This document shows positions 26,245 through 34,426 of a stretch of 64,000 bases of DNA, piece after piece. This DNA comes from Desulfofundulus salinus (GTDB lineage Bacteria; Bacillota; Desulfotomaculia; Desulfotomaculales; Desulfovirgulaceae), in assembly GCF_003627965.1 (NCBI RefSeq), contig NZ_RBWE01000001.1, forward strand, positions 1,135,096 to 1,199,095, given 5' to 3'. Each line of letters begins with the position of its first letter. The first letter of the stretch is position 1. The notes under the pieces are model-generated. The model was given only the letters and a program-made list of their open reading frames with translations. It searched no databases and was not told the DNA's origin. The position numbers and the translations under genes are program-made.

Positions 26245-26811
26245 TCAGGCCAGGGTCAGGAAATTTGCCAGCAGTTTTTTCCCTACCATCGTTAAAATGG
26301 ATTCCGGGTGAAACTGTACCCCCTCCACCGGATATTCCCGGTGCCTCAAACCCATGATTTCCCCCTGACCGGTTTGGGCGGTAATGGTCAGGCAATCCGG
26401 GAGGGTTTCTCTTTCCACCAGCAGGGAGTGGTACCGGGCAGCGGCAAAGGGATTGGGTAACCCGCGGTAAATACCCGTGCCGTCATGGTAGACCAGGGAA
26501 GTCTTACCGTGCATGGGCCGGCCTGCCCTTACTACCCGGCCCCCAAAGGCCTGACCGATGGCCTGGTGGCCCAGGCATACGCCCAGGATGGGGATGCGTC
26601 CGGTAAAGTGTTTGATTGCTTCCAGGGATATTCCTGCTTCATCTGGTGTGCAGGGACCGGGGGAAATCACAATGTGGCTTGGAAAAAGATCTTCCATTTC
26701 CTCCAGGGTCACCCGGTCGTTACGGAATACCCGTACCTCTTGCCCCAGTTCCTGCAGGTACTGGACCAGGTTGTACACAAAGGAGTCGTAGTTATCGATT
26801 ACTACAATCAA
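26245..26811 (-). CDS. pabA: Aminodeoxychorismate/anthranilate synthase glutamine amidotransferase (PabA/TrpG)
   Basis: A 188-residue class I glutamine amidotransferase. The start [19 protein letters not shown] is the classical PabA/TrpG sequence, the nucleophile is Cys79 ([10 protein letters not shown]), and the His-Glu pair is in [13 protein letters not shown] 26811 is chosen because it follows GGAGGGTGG and matches the family start; the frame extends 40 codons upstream across the leader terminator. It may serve both folate and tryptophan synthesis, which fits the TRAP-like leader upstream. It leads pabA-pabB-pabC. Confidence 0.93.
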   Translation of the reverse strand: MIVVIDNYDSFVYNLVQYLQELGQEVRVFRNDRVTLEEMEDLFPSHIVISPGPCTPDEAGISLEAIKHFTGRIPILGVCLGHQAIGQAFGGRVVRAGRPMHGKTSLVYHDGTGIYRGLPNPFAAARYHSLLVERETLPDCLTITAQTGQGEIMGLRHREYPVEGVQFHPESILTMVGKKLLANFLTLA

Positions 26812-26870
26812 TTTGCCACCCTCCAGTATACTGAAGAAAAACCTCAAAATCATACGCACAGTGTGCCTTC

Positions 26871-26901
26871 TTAAAAAACAAAAAACCAGCCCCTGGCTGG
26901 T
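26871..26901 (-). terminator. Attenuator terminator in the pabA leader
   Basis: On the minus strand ACCAGCC (26901-26895) pairs with GGCTGGT (26891-26885) and is followed by TTTTTGTTTTTT. It lies between the promoter and the pabA start, so transcription must read through it. Confidence 0.8.
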
Positions 26902-26902
26902 C

Positions 26903-26966
26903 CTCACCCCAGAATCTCCGAGTCGTCTCAAGCTCCCCCTGGCTCTTCCCTGCTCAGCTCAAACTC
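26903..26966 (-). promoter_or_regulatory. Cluster of eight GAG triplets: candidate TRAP-binding leader
   Basis: Read on the minus strand, the pabA leader contains eight GAG triplets in 64 nt (first bases at 26966, 26960, 26955, 26945, 26935, 26929, 26918 and 26905). Their spacings of 6, 5, 10, 10, 6, 11 and 13 are close to single or double steps of the 5-6 nt period used by TRAP. The cluster ends beside the terminator. The stretch CTGG...CCAG just before the terminator could form a competing antiterminator hairpin. Confidence 0.55.
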
Positions 26967-26988
26967 AGCTTTCAGTTGCCAAGGTCAG

Positions 26989-27016
26989 CTTAGCACAGGT
27001 AATTAGCGGATGTCAA
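26989..27016 (-). promoter_or_regulatory. Probable promoter of pabA-pabB-pabC
   Basis: On the minus strand TTGACA (27016-27011) is followed after 16 bp by GCTAAG (26994-26989), which is preceded by TG as in an extended -10. The -10 match is weak. Transcription would begin just before the GAG cluster. The remaining gap up to 27179 holds no gene. Confidence 0.5.
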
Positions 27017-27179
27017 GATCGTTGTATCCGGTCCGGGTAAGGCTTGCCCGGTACGTGCGGTCATGGTAATATGGGAAGTAAATACGGCTGGAAGGCTTTG
27101 ACCGTCACTAAAAAATAGCTGCTATTTCAGGGGACTTTAGGCTAAAAATAATTCAAAAAGCGGACTGGAGGTTTATGAC

Positions 27180-27893
27180 TTGCGAGCGCTGGTAGTACAA
27201 AATGTGACCATTGAAGGGCCGGGTCTTTTGCAGCCGGCCATGGAGAAGGAGGGCTGGCAGCTTGATATACGGGTGATGGATCAACCGGGGGCACACTTGC
27301 CCGCCTCTTTAGATGACTATGGCGCCCTGGTAATCCTGGGCGGCCCGATGAACGTCTATGAAGAGGAGTCCTACCCGTATTTAAGGCAAGTTGATCAACT
27401 GATTAAAGAAGCAATCCAAAAAAGTTTACCCGTGCTGGGTATCTGTCTTGGCGGTCAGCTGATTGCCAAGGCCCTGGGTGCACCTGTTGTCCGCAACCCG
27501 GTTCCGGAGATCGGCTGGTATAAACTCCGGCTTACCGCCGACGGTTTGAAGTCGCCCCTGTTTGCCGGTTTGCCGGAAGAATTTTTTGTCTTCCAGTGGC
27601 ACGGCGACACCTTTGCCCTGCCTTCCGGGGTTTCCCACCTGGCTGCCAGCGAGGATTGTGTTAACCAGGCCTTTTCTTTAGGGCGGCATATCTTTGCCCT
27701 GCAGTTTCATCTGGAGGTGAACCCGGAGATAATTAATACCTGGGCCGAAGCTTATGCCGATGAGTTGGAAGAATACGGCGGTCCCGGTGCCGCCGGCCGC
27801 CTGGTGCAGGAGACCGCGACTGTCTGGGAGGAGTACCGGCAGGTGGCCGGGCAATTTTTGACTAACTGGATGGCTATTTTGTCGAGGCACTAA
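27180..27893 (+). CDS. Class I glutamine amidotransferase (GMP-synthase-like)
   Basis: A 237-residue stand-alone amidotransferase with the nucleophile Cys89 in GICLGGQLIAKALG and the His/Glu pair in ALQFHLEVNPE. It resembles the GATase1 proteins annotated as GMP synthase-like or gamma-glutamyl-type hydrolases, which act on unknown amides or in stress responses. It has no synthetase partner nearby. Start TTG 27180 behind GGAGGTTT. The last 40 residues form an extra helical tail. Function is not assigned beyond glutamine-dependent amidotransfer or hydrolysis. Confidence 0.75.
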   Translation: MRALVVQNVTIEGPGLLQPAMEKEGWQLDIRVMDQPGAHLPASLDDYGALVILGGPMNVYEEESYPYLRQVDQLIKEAIQKSLPVLGICLGGQLIAKALGAPVVRNPVPEIGWYKLRLTADGLKSPLFAGLPEEFFVFQWHGDTFALPSGVSHLAASEDCVNQAFSLGRHIFALQFHLEVNPEIINTWAEAYADELEEYGGPGAAGRLVQETATVWEEYRQVAGQFLTNWMAILSRH

Positions 27894-27934
27894 AACAGGT
27901 GTTTTCAGGTTAAAATAGAACGCGAAAAAGAGAG

Positions 27935-27975
27935 GAAAACTTTGCCCGAACGCGAATTATTTGGGCAAAGTTTTC
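27935..27975. repeat. 13-bp inverted repeat before the macro-domain gene
   Basis: GAAAACTTTGCCC (27935-27947) and GGGCAAAGTTTTC (27963-27975) are perfect inverted copies 15 bp apart. It may be a terminator for the amidotransferase gene or an operator for the macro-domain gene that starts 21 bp later. The T-run after the stem is poor. Confidence 0.6.
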
Positions 27976-27996
27976 TGGTTCCGGGAGGGATTTTTC

Positions 27997-28554
27997 ATGG
28001 AGGTGCGTTTGGGTTCAACCTTGCTGCGCTTGATGGTGGGGGATATCACCCAGCAGGATACCGAAGCCATTGTTAATGCGGCCAATTCCAGCCTGATGGG
28101 CGGTGGTGGTGTGGACGGGGCCATTCACCGGGCCGGTGGGCCGCAGATCCTGGAGGAATGCAAGCAGATTGTGGCCCGGCAGGGCAGCTTGCCCACGGGT
28201 CAGGCGGTAATTACCACGGGTGGCAAATTGAAAGCCCGGTATGTCATCCATACCGTGGGCCCCATCTGGTCGGGGGGCAACCGGGGAGAAGACGAGTTGC
28301 TGCACAATGCCTATTATAACAGCCTTTCCCTGGCCAGAGAAAAGGGTATCAGATCCATTTCCTTTCCCTCCATCAGCACCGGTGCCTACCGTTTTCCCAT
28401 CGAGCGGGCGGCGACCATTGCCTTGAAAACGGTGCGGGACTTTATTTTAGAAAACAATTTCTTTACGGAAGTACGCTTTGTTCTGTTCCGTGAAGATGAT
28501 TTCAAAATCTACCAGAGGGCCTGGGAAAAGCTTTCCGGTGGAGTAGTAGGTTGA
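27997..28554 (+). CDS. Macro-domain protein (O-acetyl-ADP-ribose deacetylase type)
   Basis: A 185-residue stand-alone macro domain. The ADP-ribose loop is AIVNAANSSLMGGGGVDGAIHRAGG at about residues 21-45, and SISTGAYRFP near 128 is the second binding loop, as in YmdB/TTHA-type deacetylases. These hydrolyse O-acetyl-ADP-ribose or mono-ADP-ribose adducts. ATG 27997 follows GGGAGGG and fits the family start. It is a single gene ending at a strong bidirectional terminator. Confidence 0.88.
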   Translation: MEVRLGSTLLRLMVGDITQQDTEAIVNAANSSLMGGGGVDGAIHRAGGPQILEECKQIVARQGSLPTGQAVITTGGKLKARYVIHTVGPIWSGGNRGEDELLHNAYYNSLSLAREKGIRSISFPSISTGAYRFPIERAATIALKTVRDFILENNFFTEVRFVLFREDDFKIYQRAWEKLSGGVVG

Positions 28555-28583
28555 AAAATACAGGCGCCAAAGAGGCTTTTCTG

Positions 28584-28622
28584 CCTAAAAAGCCCGGGAT
28601 TTTCCCGGGCTTTTTAGGGATT
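28584..28622. terminator. Bidirectional intrinsic terminator
   Basis: A perfect 16-bp stem, arms 28584-28599 and 28603-28618, has a 3-nt loop; the arms contain AAAAA and TTTTT so it can stop transcription from both the macro-domain gene and the convergent cstA. Confidence 0.88.
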
Positions 28623-28675
28623 TTTCCTTTTTTAATGTGGAGTAACCTGTCATGATCTATTACTTATTGGCCTGG

Positions 28676-30472
28676 TCATGCTGTGGGAGCTTTTTCAAGC
28701 GTGTGGGTAACTTGCTCCTTTTGGGAGAGCAGCTTTACCCACGTCCTCACGGAATCGGCGATAATCAGGATAACCATGATCAGCATGATTGCCGAAATGG
28801 CTGCCAGCAGGTAGTTATGCTTCGGCAGGTAGTTGATGACAATATTTTGATATCCGGCTGTAATGGTGGTTACTGTCAGGAAGACCATAGGGATGAAGGT
28901 GGTCCAGGCATACCGGGCCTTGCCCATCCTGATCAGCATGGTGGTGCCGATAGCCAGGGCCATGCTGCCCAGCAACTGGTTGTTCACACCGAAAAGGGGC
29001 CAGATGGTGGAAATGCTGCCGCCGTACAGCAGGTATCCCCAGGCCAGGGTGAAAATACCGCTGGTCAGGATGATGCCCGGCCACCAGTTGTGGTCCTTTA
29101 ACGGCTTGTATACCGCACCGCCGATTTCCTGCATCAGGTAGCGCCCGACCCGTGTGCCGGCATCAATTAAAGTGAGGATGAACAGCGCTTCAAACATGAT
29201 GGCAAAGTGGTACCAGTAGCCCATCAGATGCCGTAAGCCGCCGATTTTGGAGAAGATGTCGGCCATGCCCACGGCCAGGGACACGGCGCCGCCGGGGCGG
29301 CCGGCCAGGTTTTCTGATACCAGCTGGGAGAGTACGGGCAGGTCCTGTACCTGCATACCCAGCTTGGCAAAGACCTCCGGTGGGCTGTTGATGGCAAAAT
29401 AATCGGCGGCCGGCAGCACGGTGGCTGCGATCAGGGCCATCAGGGCCACAAAACCTTCCGTTAACATGGCGCCGTAACCGATGGGCAGAATGTCGGCTTC
29501 GCTGCGCACCATTTTGGGTGTGGTGCCGCTGGAAACAAGGGCATGGAATCCCGACAGGGCGCCACAGGCAATGGTAATGAACATGAAGGGCCATACTTTA
29601 CCCGGTATTACCGGACCCCCGCCGGCTACAAACTGGGTTACCGGCGGCATCTGTAAAACGGGGTTGACGATGATTACCCCTGCCGCCAGCAATAACATGG
29701 TGCCAATCTTCATGTAAGTGCTCAGGTAGTCCCGGGGCACCAGGAGCAGCCACACCGGGAGCACCGCAGCTAAAAAGCCGTAAGCGGCAATCATCACGGA
29801 GAGCTGTTTTTTGGTAAAGGTCAGGTACGGGGCCAGGGCGGAATGCTGGACGACCGGTCCCAGCACCACCCCCAGGATGATCAGGGTTACGCCGATCACA
29901 GTTGCTTCGGCAATGCGTCCGGGACGGAGCCACTTGAGGTAGATGCCGATGAACAGGGCTATGGGTATGGTTACGCCGACGGTGAAAGTACCCCAGGGGC
30001 TCTGGAAGAGAGCGTTGACTACAGACACGCTGGCACCCGCCAGTACAATGATTAACAGGAACAGAATGGCTACGGAAGCCAGCCAGTAGGAGAAATTACC
30101 CACTTCCCGGCGGGCTATTTCGGCTAAGGATTGTCCGTCGTGCCGAATGGAAGCAAACAGAATGACCATGTCGTGGACTGCGCCGGCCACCACGGCGCCA
30201 ATGAGAATCCACAAGAAGCCGGGCAGGTAGCCGAACTGGGCGGCCAGGACCGGACCGATAAGGGGACCGGCGCCGGCAATAGCAGCGAAATGGTGGCCAA
30301 ATAAAACCCAGCGGTTGGTGGGCACATAATCCCGGCCGTCATTATGCGTTTGGGCAGGGGTGGGGCGATTGGTATCCAGGGCTAAAACCTTTGCCGCCAT
30401 AAAGGCACCATAAAAGCGATAGGCCAGTACAAATACCAGCGCAGCAATAATTACCAGTGTTAACGCATGCAA
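28676..30472 (-). CDS. cstA: CstA/BtsT-family carbon starvation transporter
   Basis: A 598-residue membrane protein with about 16 hydrophobic segments. The N-terminal family signature is intact: DGRDYVPTNRWVLFGHHFAAIAGAGPLIGPVLAAQFGYLPG. CstA was described as a peptide transporter induced by starvation, and its relative BtsT is a pyruvate-proton symporter controlled by a LytSR-type system. A LytSR-type system is next door, so pyruvate or a related carbon source is the most likely substrate. It is shorter than E. coli CstA (701) at the C-terminus. ATG 30472 follows AAGGAGGG. Confidence 0.9.
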   Translation of the reverse strand: MHALTLVIIAALVFVLAYRFYGAFMAAKVLALDTNRPTPAQTHNDGRDYVPTNRWVLFGHHFAAIAGAGPLIGPVLAAQFGYLPGFLWILIGAVVAGAVHDMVILFASIRHDGQSLAEIARREVGNFSYWLASVAILFLLIIVLAGASVSVVNALFQSPWGTFTVGVTIPIALFIGIYLKWLRPGRIAEATVIGVTLIILGVVLGPVVQHSALAPYLTFTKKQLSVMIAAYGFLAAVLPVWLLLVPRDYLSTYMKIGTMLLLAAGVIIVNPVLQMPPVTQFVAGGGPVIPGKVWPFMFITIACGALSGFHALVSSGTTPKMVRSEADILPIGYGAMLTEGFVALMALIAATVLPAADYFAINSPPEVFAKLGMQVQDLPVLSQLVSENLAGRPGGAVSLAVGMADIFSKIGGLRHLMGYWYHFAIMFEALFILTLIDAGTRVGRYLMQEIGGAVYKPLKDHNWWPGIILTSGIFTLAWGYLLYGGSISTIWPLFGVNNQLLGSMALAIGTTMLIRMGKARYAWTTFIPMVFLTVTTITAGYQNIVINYLPKHNYLLAAISAIMLIMVILIIADSVRTWVKLLSQKEQVTHTLEKAPTA

Positions 30473-30514
30473 GTCCCGTTCCCTCCTTTTAACACGGTGT
30501 TTTTTTATTTGTAA

Positions 30515-30539
30515 AACCGGCCGGTTCGCTTAAATTATA
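30515..30539 (-). promoter_or_regulatory. cstA promoter with palindromic operator candidate
   Basis: On the minus strand a consensus -10 box TATAAT (30539-30534) has a weak -35 (TTACCT, 30562-30557) 17 bp away. The perfect 12-bp palindrome AACCGGCCGGTT (30515-30526) sits on the expected start site, a typical place for a repressor. Confidence 0.55.
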
Positions 30540-30621
30540 AAGCCCTCCCTTTCACCAGGTAACAAGAACTCAATCAACGGAACAAAAAAGGGGTTCACCG
30601 GAAATATGGTGCCATAAACAG

Positions 30622-30645
30622 AAAAACTCCACCGGCGGTGGAGTT
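30622..30645 (-). terminator. Terminator of the lytS-lytR operon
   Basis: A 9-bp perfect stem (AACTCCACC/GGTGGAGTT, 30625-30645) is followed on the minus strand by TTTTT. It lies more than 300 bp beyond the regulator stop codon because a MITE-like element is inserted between. Confidence 0.75.
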
Positions 30646-30646
30646 A

Positions 30647-30936
30647 TGCAGGCGTAAATATTCAATGAACCTGGTTGGATGAGACGCTGTCCTCGCTCAC
30701 TCCAGTGCTTCGCGCCGACAGCACCGCGGCTTGCTTCGGGCCGCCCAGCACTCACTGAATAAGCCATTCTGCGAAGGCCAAATTTTCTACTGCCTTTTGC
30801 ATTTGCCCTGGAATGAGCATCTTTGCCGGTAAGTGCTGGGTTCGCCGGGTGCTGTTACCGGCGCTTCGCAAGTCGTTCGCTCTGGACAGCGCCTCATCCT
30901 TGTCATAACGGTTCTACTAAATATTTACTTGCAGGC
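30647..30936. mobile_element. MITE-like element, copy 2 (long form)
   Basis: About 275 bp bounded by GTAAATATTCAAT (30654-30666) and ACTAAATATTTAC (30916-30928), near-perfect inverted ends, with a 7-bp direct repeat TGCAGGC on both sides (30647-30653, 30930-30936). Inside are a left arm, an inner hairpin CCCAGCACTCAC/GTAAGTGCTGGG (30744-30755 and 30829-30840) and a right core almost identical to copy 1. It sits in the 3' untranslated part of lytS-lytR. The remainder of the 500-bp gap up to cstA holds only the terminator and the cstA promoter. Confidence 0.75.
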
Positions 30937-30977
30937 TTTTTTTGTCCTCGGACAGTTCGGGTAATGGTGGTCCGGTA

Positions 30978-31751
30978 CTATTCCAGGCCCAGCATGGATT
31001 TCAGTTCTTTGACCTGGTTCTTGCTTACGGGGATTTGGGTCCGTTTGTGGTCGGCCATCACCAGCCAGTAAGTTCCCTTGAACCAGGGCAGCACACCCTC
31101 GACCCGGTTGAGATTAACCAGAAAACTCTTATGTGTTCTGAGGAAGCCTTCACTTTCGTTATACAATCGTTCCTGGAGTTCGGCCATGGTACCGGTATAG
31201 TTGTAATGGTCGTTATAGGTGAAGATTTGTACACTGCCGTCCCTGGCCCGTCCGAAGATAATGTCTTGATAATCCAGAAGTTTGATTTCCCCGTTCTTTT
31301 CAACGGGTAGTTTTTTCACCCGGCCCTTTTTATTGTTCAACAGGTCGGCCACCCGTTCCACAGCCTCCGTCCAGTCGTCGGAGCGCTTGTGCAGTTCTTC
31401 AATTCGTTTGATGGTCTTGGCCAGCCGTTTGTCTTCAAAAGGCTTCAAAAGGTAATCCACTGCTCCCAGTTCAAAGGCCCTGACGGCATACTCGTTGTAG
31501 GCCGTGGCAAAGACCACCAGGGGTGGGTGCGGGGAGGAAATCATTTGCCGGGCGGCTTCACACCCGGACATTCCCCGCATCTGGATGTCCAGGAAAACCA
31601 CATCAGGCTGCAGTTCGGCCACCAGTTTCAGGGCTTCCTGTGCGTCCTCGGCTTCACCTACCACCCGGCATTCCGGGTATGCCGACAACAGGTATTTAAG
31701 TTCGTCCCGGGCCAGGGGTTCATCGTCAACCACAACAGCTGTAAAGGGCAT
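30978..31751 (-). CDS. LytTR-family response regulator
   Basis: A 257-residue response regulator: receiver domain with DDEPLARDEL and phospho-acceptor Asp55 (VFLDIQMRG), and a C-terminal LytTR DNA-binding domain (YLTHKSFLVNLNRVEGVLPW-like, reading FLRTHKSFLVNL). LytTR proteins of this kind (LytR, BtsR, YpdB) respond to membrane or nutrient sensing kinases. Its start overlaps the end of the kinase gene by 26 bp, so the two are co-translated. The likely target is the neighbouring cstA, by analogy with BtsSR and BtsT. It keeps its own terminator, displaced by a MITE. Confidence 0.9.
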   Translation of the reverse strand: MPFTAVVVDDEPLARDELKYLLSAYPECRVVGEAEDAQEALKLVAELQPDVVFLDIQMRGMSGCEAARQMISSPHPPLVVFATAYNEYAVRAFELGAVDYLLKPFEDKRLAKTIKRIEELHKRSDDWTEAVERVADLLNNKKGRVKKLPVEKNGEIKLLDYQDIIFGRARDGSVQIFTYNDHYNYTGTMAELQERLYNESEGFLRTHKSFLVNLNRVEGVLPWFKGTYWLVMADHKRTQIPVSKNQVKELKSMLGLE

Positions 31752-33453
31752 CTTCCTTCACCCCCTGGGAGCTGGTTTCTTTAGGAAAGCGCAAGAGCAC
31801 TTTGGTACCCTGGCCGGGTATGCTGTGCACCTGCAGCGCATATTCCGGGCCGTACAGGCCCTTTAAACGTTCATTGACAATGAACAGGCCCAGCCCGTGG
31901 CCGCGCCCGTAGCCGGGCAGGAGGATTTTATCCAGTTCTTTCGGGAAAATACCCACACCATTATCTTCTATGGTAACTACCACTTCTTCAGGTTGATCTT
32001 TAGCTATGATTTTTATCCTCCCGCCCTGCCTCTTGGGTTGCAGGCCGTGCTTAATGGCATTTTCTACCACCGGTTGCAGGGTAAAGGCGGGAACGGGGCA
32101 TGTTAAAGCTGCGGGGTCTACAAGCTGGACTACCTGTAGCTTGTTGCCGAAACGGGTTCCCTCGATGGCCAGGTAGGCCTCCACATGGGCCAGTTCTTCC
32201 GCCAGGGGAATGGGAGCATCATCCTTTCGCAAACTGTACCGGAAGAAGCTGGCCAGCTTGATCAACAGTTCCCGGGCCTTGTCCGGCCTGGTGCGTACCA
32301 GGGAGACAATGGTATTTAAGGCGTTAAACAGGAAGTGGGGGTGTACCTGGGCCTGGAGCGCTTTTAGTTCTGCCTGGGAACGCAACCGGGCCTGGTACTC
32401 CAGTTCAGCCAGTTCCAGCTGGGTGGAGAACAGGTGGGCCAGACCCCGGGCCAGCTCCAGGTCTACCGGGGTGATGCTGCTCTCCCGGTCGTGATAAAGC
32501 TTTAATGTGCCTATGGTTACGTCCCGCCGTTTAAGCGGAACTACCACCGCAGAGCCCAGACGGCATCGTTTTTCCTGGCACCCAATTTCCCCTTTGGTTT
32601 GGGCCAGCTGCACTTCCCCGGTTGCCAGGGTCTGCAATGTAGCGCTGGTCAAAATGGGATTCCCCGGGTGGTGATGATCGCTGCCTGTGCCCACATGGGC
32701 CAGGATTTCCCGCTCGTTGGTGATGGCCACGGCGGCCAGCTTGACGGAATTATAAATAATCCGGGCCGTCTGCTCGGCTGACTCCCGGTTCAACCCGTGC
32801 CGTAAAAAGGGCAGGGTTTGGGTGGCTATGCGCAGCGCCTGCTGCGCCTGGCAGGCGGCGATGCGTTCCCTCTGCTCAGCGGCGGTTTTGACAATGACCA
32901 TGAAAATGGCCACCCCAATGGAATTGACTATAATCATGGGCAGGCCGATGATCTGCACCAGTGCCCAGGCCTCGCTGAAGGGCCGGGCAGTGAGCAGGAT
33001 AATACCCATTTGCAACACTTCCCCGGTCAGCCCCGCCACCAGGGCAACGTGCCAGGGGACGGAACCGCGGCGGTAATAATGCTGGACCAGGCCGCCCAGT
33101 GTTCCTTCTGCTACCGCGGCCAGGGCGCAGGAAAAGGCGGTGAAACCACCCAGCAGGTAGCGGTGTACACCGGCGATCAGGCCCGCCCCGGCCCCCACCA
33201 GGGGGCCGCCCAGCAAACCGGCCACCATTACCCCCACCACCCGGGAGTTGGCCAGGGCGCCGTGGATGGGCACGGCGGCATAGGTGCCCAGTATGCCCAG
33301 CCCGCCCAGGACCACAATTAACAACAGCTTGTCCCGGATGGTAAGTTGCCTGGATAATATACGTCCCAAAGCCGGCGTCCGGGAAATAATGAAGGCCGCC
33401 GTGGCGATCAAACTCAATCTTTCTGCTAGGGTCAGGGCTAAGGACCAGGTCAT
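31726..33453 (-). CDS. LytS/BtsS-type sensor histidine kinase
   Basis: A 575-residue kinase. Residues 1-190 hold about five or six membrane spans of the 5TM-LYT receptor type (NSRVVGVMVAGLLGGPLVGAGAGLIAG). A GAF-like region spans about 215-345. The histidine-kinase box is ALQAQVHPHFLFNALN with the phospho-histidine at 371 or 373, followed by the ATPase N-box VVENAIKHGL and the G-box GRGHGLGL. BtsS of this class senses pyruvate. A cysteine pair (GCQEKRC) in the GAF region is notable. Pairs with the downstream LytTR regulator. Confidence 0.9.
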   Translation of the reverse strand: MTWSLALTLAERLSLIATAAFIISRTPALGRILSRQLTIRDKLLLIVVLGGLGILGTYAAVPIHGALANSRVVGVMVAGLLGGPLVGAGAGLIAGVHRYLLGGFTAFSCALAAVAEGTLGGLVQHYYRRGSVPWHVALVAGLTGEVLQMGIILLTARPFSEAWALVQIIGLPMIIVNSIGVAIFMVIVKTAAEQRERIAACQAQQALRIATQTLPFLRHGLNRESAEQTARIIYNSVKLAAVAITNEREILAHVGTGSDHHHPGNPILTSATLQTLATGEVQLAQTKGEIGCQEKRCRLGSAVVVPLKRRDVTIGTLKLYHDRESSITPVDLELARGLAHLFSTQLELAELEYQARLRSQAELKALQAQVHPHFLFNALNTIVSLVRTRPDKARELLIKLASFFRYSLRKDDAPIPLAEELAHVEAYLAIEGTRFGNKLQVVQLVDPAALTCPVPAFTLQPVVENAIKHGLQPKRQGGRIKIIAKDQPEEVVVTIEDNGVGIFPKELDKILLPGYGRGHGLGLFIVNERLKGLYGPEYALQVHSIPGQGTKVLLRFPKETSSQGVKEDALYSCCG

Positions 33454-33484
33454 GGCCTGTTCCCCCTTTCATACTCCAGCCAAT

Positions 33485-33513
33485 AGTATAGCAAATTGAT
33501 TATGAATAGTCAG
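33485..33513 (-). promoter_or_regulatory. Probable promoter of the lytS-lytR operon
   Basis: On the minus strand CTGACT (33513-33508), 17 bp, TATACT (33490-33485) lies about 30 bp before the kinase start codon. Confidence 0.5.
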
Positions 33514-33550
33514 TACGTCTCCGGCAACCAACATTTTACTTTTTTACCCT

Positions 33551-34345
33551 TCATCCGTTTGAGATTCTGATTTGATCAATTAACACCGGTTCTTCCTGCA
33601 ACCGGCTTATATATTCTTCGAGATTTATCTCTTGCGAACGGATAAAGAATACCCGTCCTCCTTTAAAAGAGGCATGTTTCAGATGGGGTATGCGCACGTA
33701 TCCAAAACGTTGGGAGGAGACATACCCGGTGGTATAATGGGGGTCGTCGGAACAGCATATTTCCGCCAGCGTCCCGGCGTAGATTACCTTGGTGGCCAGA
33801 GCCAGGGCTTCCCTGACCCTGAAGTGTTCCAGCCCCATTGATTCCAGCAGGCGCGATAATTCCGCTGCGGCCCGGGGCGTGTAATCCATCCGGGAAACGC
33901 GTACTCCCCGCCAGGGGTCGGGTTCCAGGCGTCTGCCGCTTGCTGCATCCATTATGACTGCTCCCCGCATGTTTTGACCACCGGGTGCAGGTCCCCGGGC
34001 CAGCAACTCCAGGGCCCTTTCAATAGCTGCTGGCTGTACCCCGCTGGCAGAAAGCAATTGCCGGGCACACCAAAGAGCATGTTCATGGTCCTTTGTTTTT
34101 GCCGTTTGCAATGGTAGGGCGGTAATATATTTTATGTACTGGAGCTCCAGGCGTTCCACGTTAATGTTTATAAAATCAGGCTCCCCCAGGGCATGGCTTT
34201 TTGCCCGGTGGAGCATCTGCTGTATTGTTTGGGCAACCTGTTCGAAAGGGACAATTTTTTCTGCCCCCGAAATGTGCCGCCCGCCCTTTTCGTGGGGTCC
34301 CCCCTGGGCGGCCCTCATGCGGACGCTATAAACCATGGTTTTCAA
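33551..34345 (-). CDS. bioW: 6-carboxyhexanoate-CoA ligase (pimeloyl-CoA synthetase BioW)
   Basis: A 264-residue enzyme that activates pimelate to pimeloyl-CoA with ATP, the first step of biotin synthesis in many Gram-positive bacteria. Recognisable are YSVRMRAAQGGPHEKGGRHISGAE at the N-terminus, GQNMRGAVIMDAASGRRLEPD in the middle, and DPHYTTGYVSSQRFGYVRIPHLK later. TTG 34345 is chosen because AAAGGAG lies 8 nt upstream. It follows bioF in a two-gene operon under a BirA operator; bioA, bioD and bioB are not in the window. Confidence 0.93.
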   Translation of the reverse strand: MKTMVYSVRMRAAQGGPHEKGGRHISGAEKIVPFEQVAQTIQQMLHRAKSHALGEPDFININVERLELQYIKYITALPLQTAKTKDHEHALWCARQLLSASGVQPAAIERALELLARGPAPGGQNMRGAVIMDAASGRRLEPDPWRGVRVSRMDYTPRAAAELSRLLESMGLEHFRVREALALATKVIYAGTLAEICCSDDPHYTTGYVSSQRFGYVRIPHLKHASFKGGRVFFIRSQEINLEEYISRLQEEPVLIDQIRISNG

Positions 34346-34426
34346 AGGAACTTCTCCTTTCTATCTGCTCTTTCGTTCTTGCCATTATCCTGGTCAATGG
34401 CCAGGCCGTGAAGGCCGTATACAGCA

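Noticed and set aside
26903..27016. T-box leader for pabA
   Set aside because: There is no TGGNACCGCG-type T-box sequence before the terminator and no stem I features; the GAG-triplet pattern explains the leader better.
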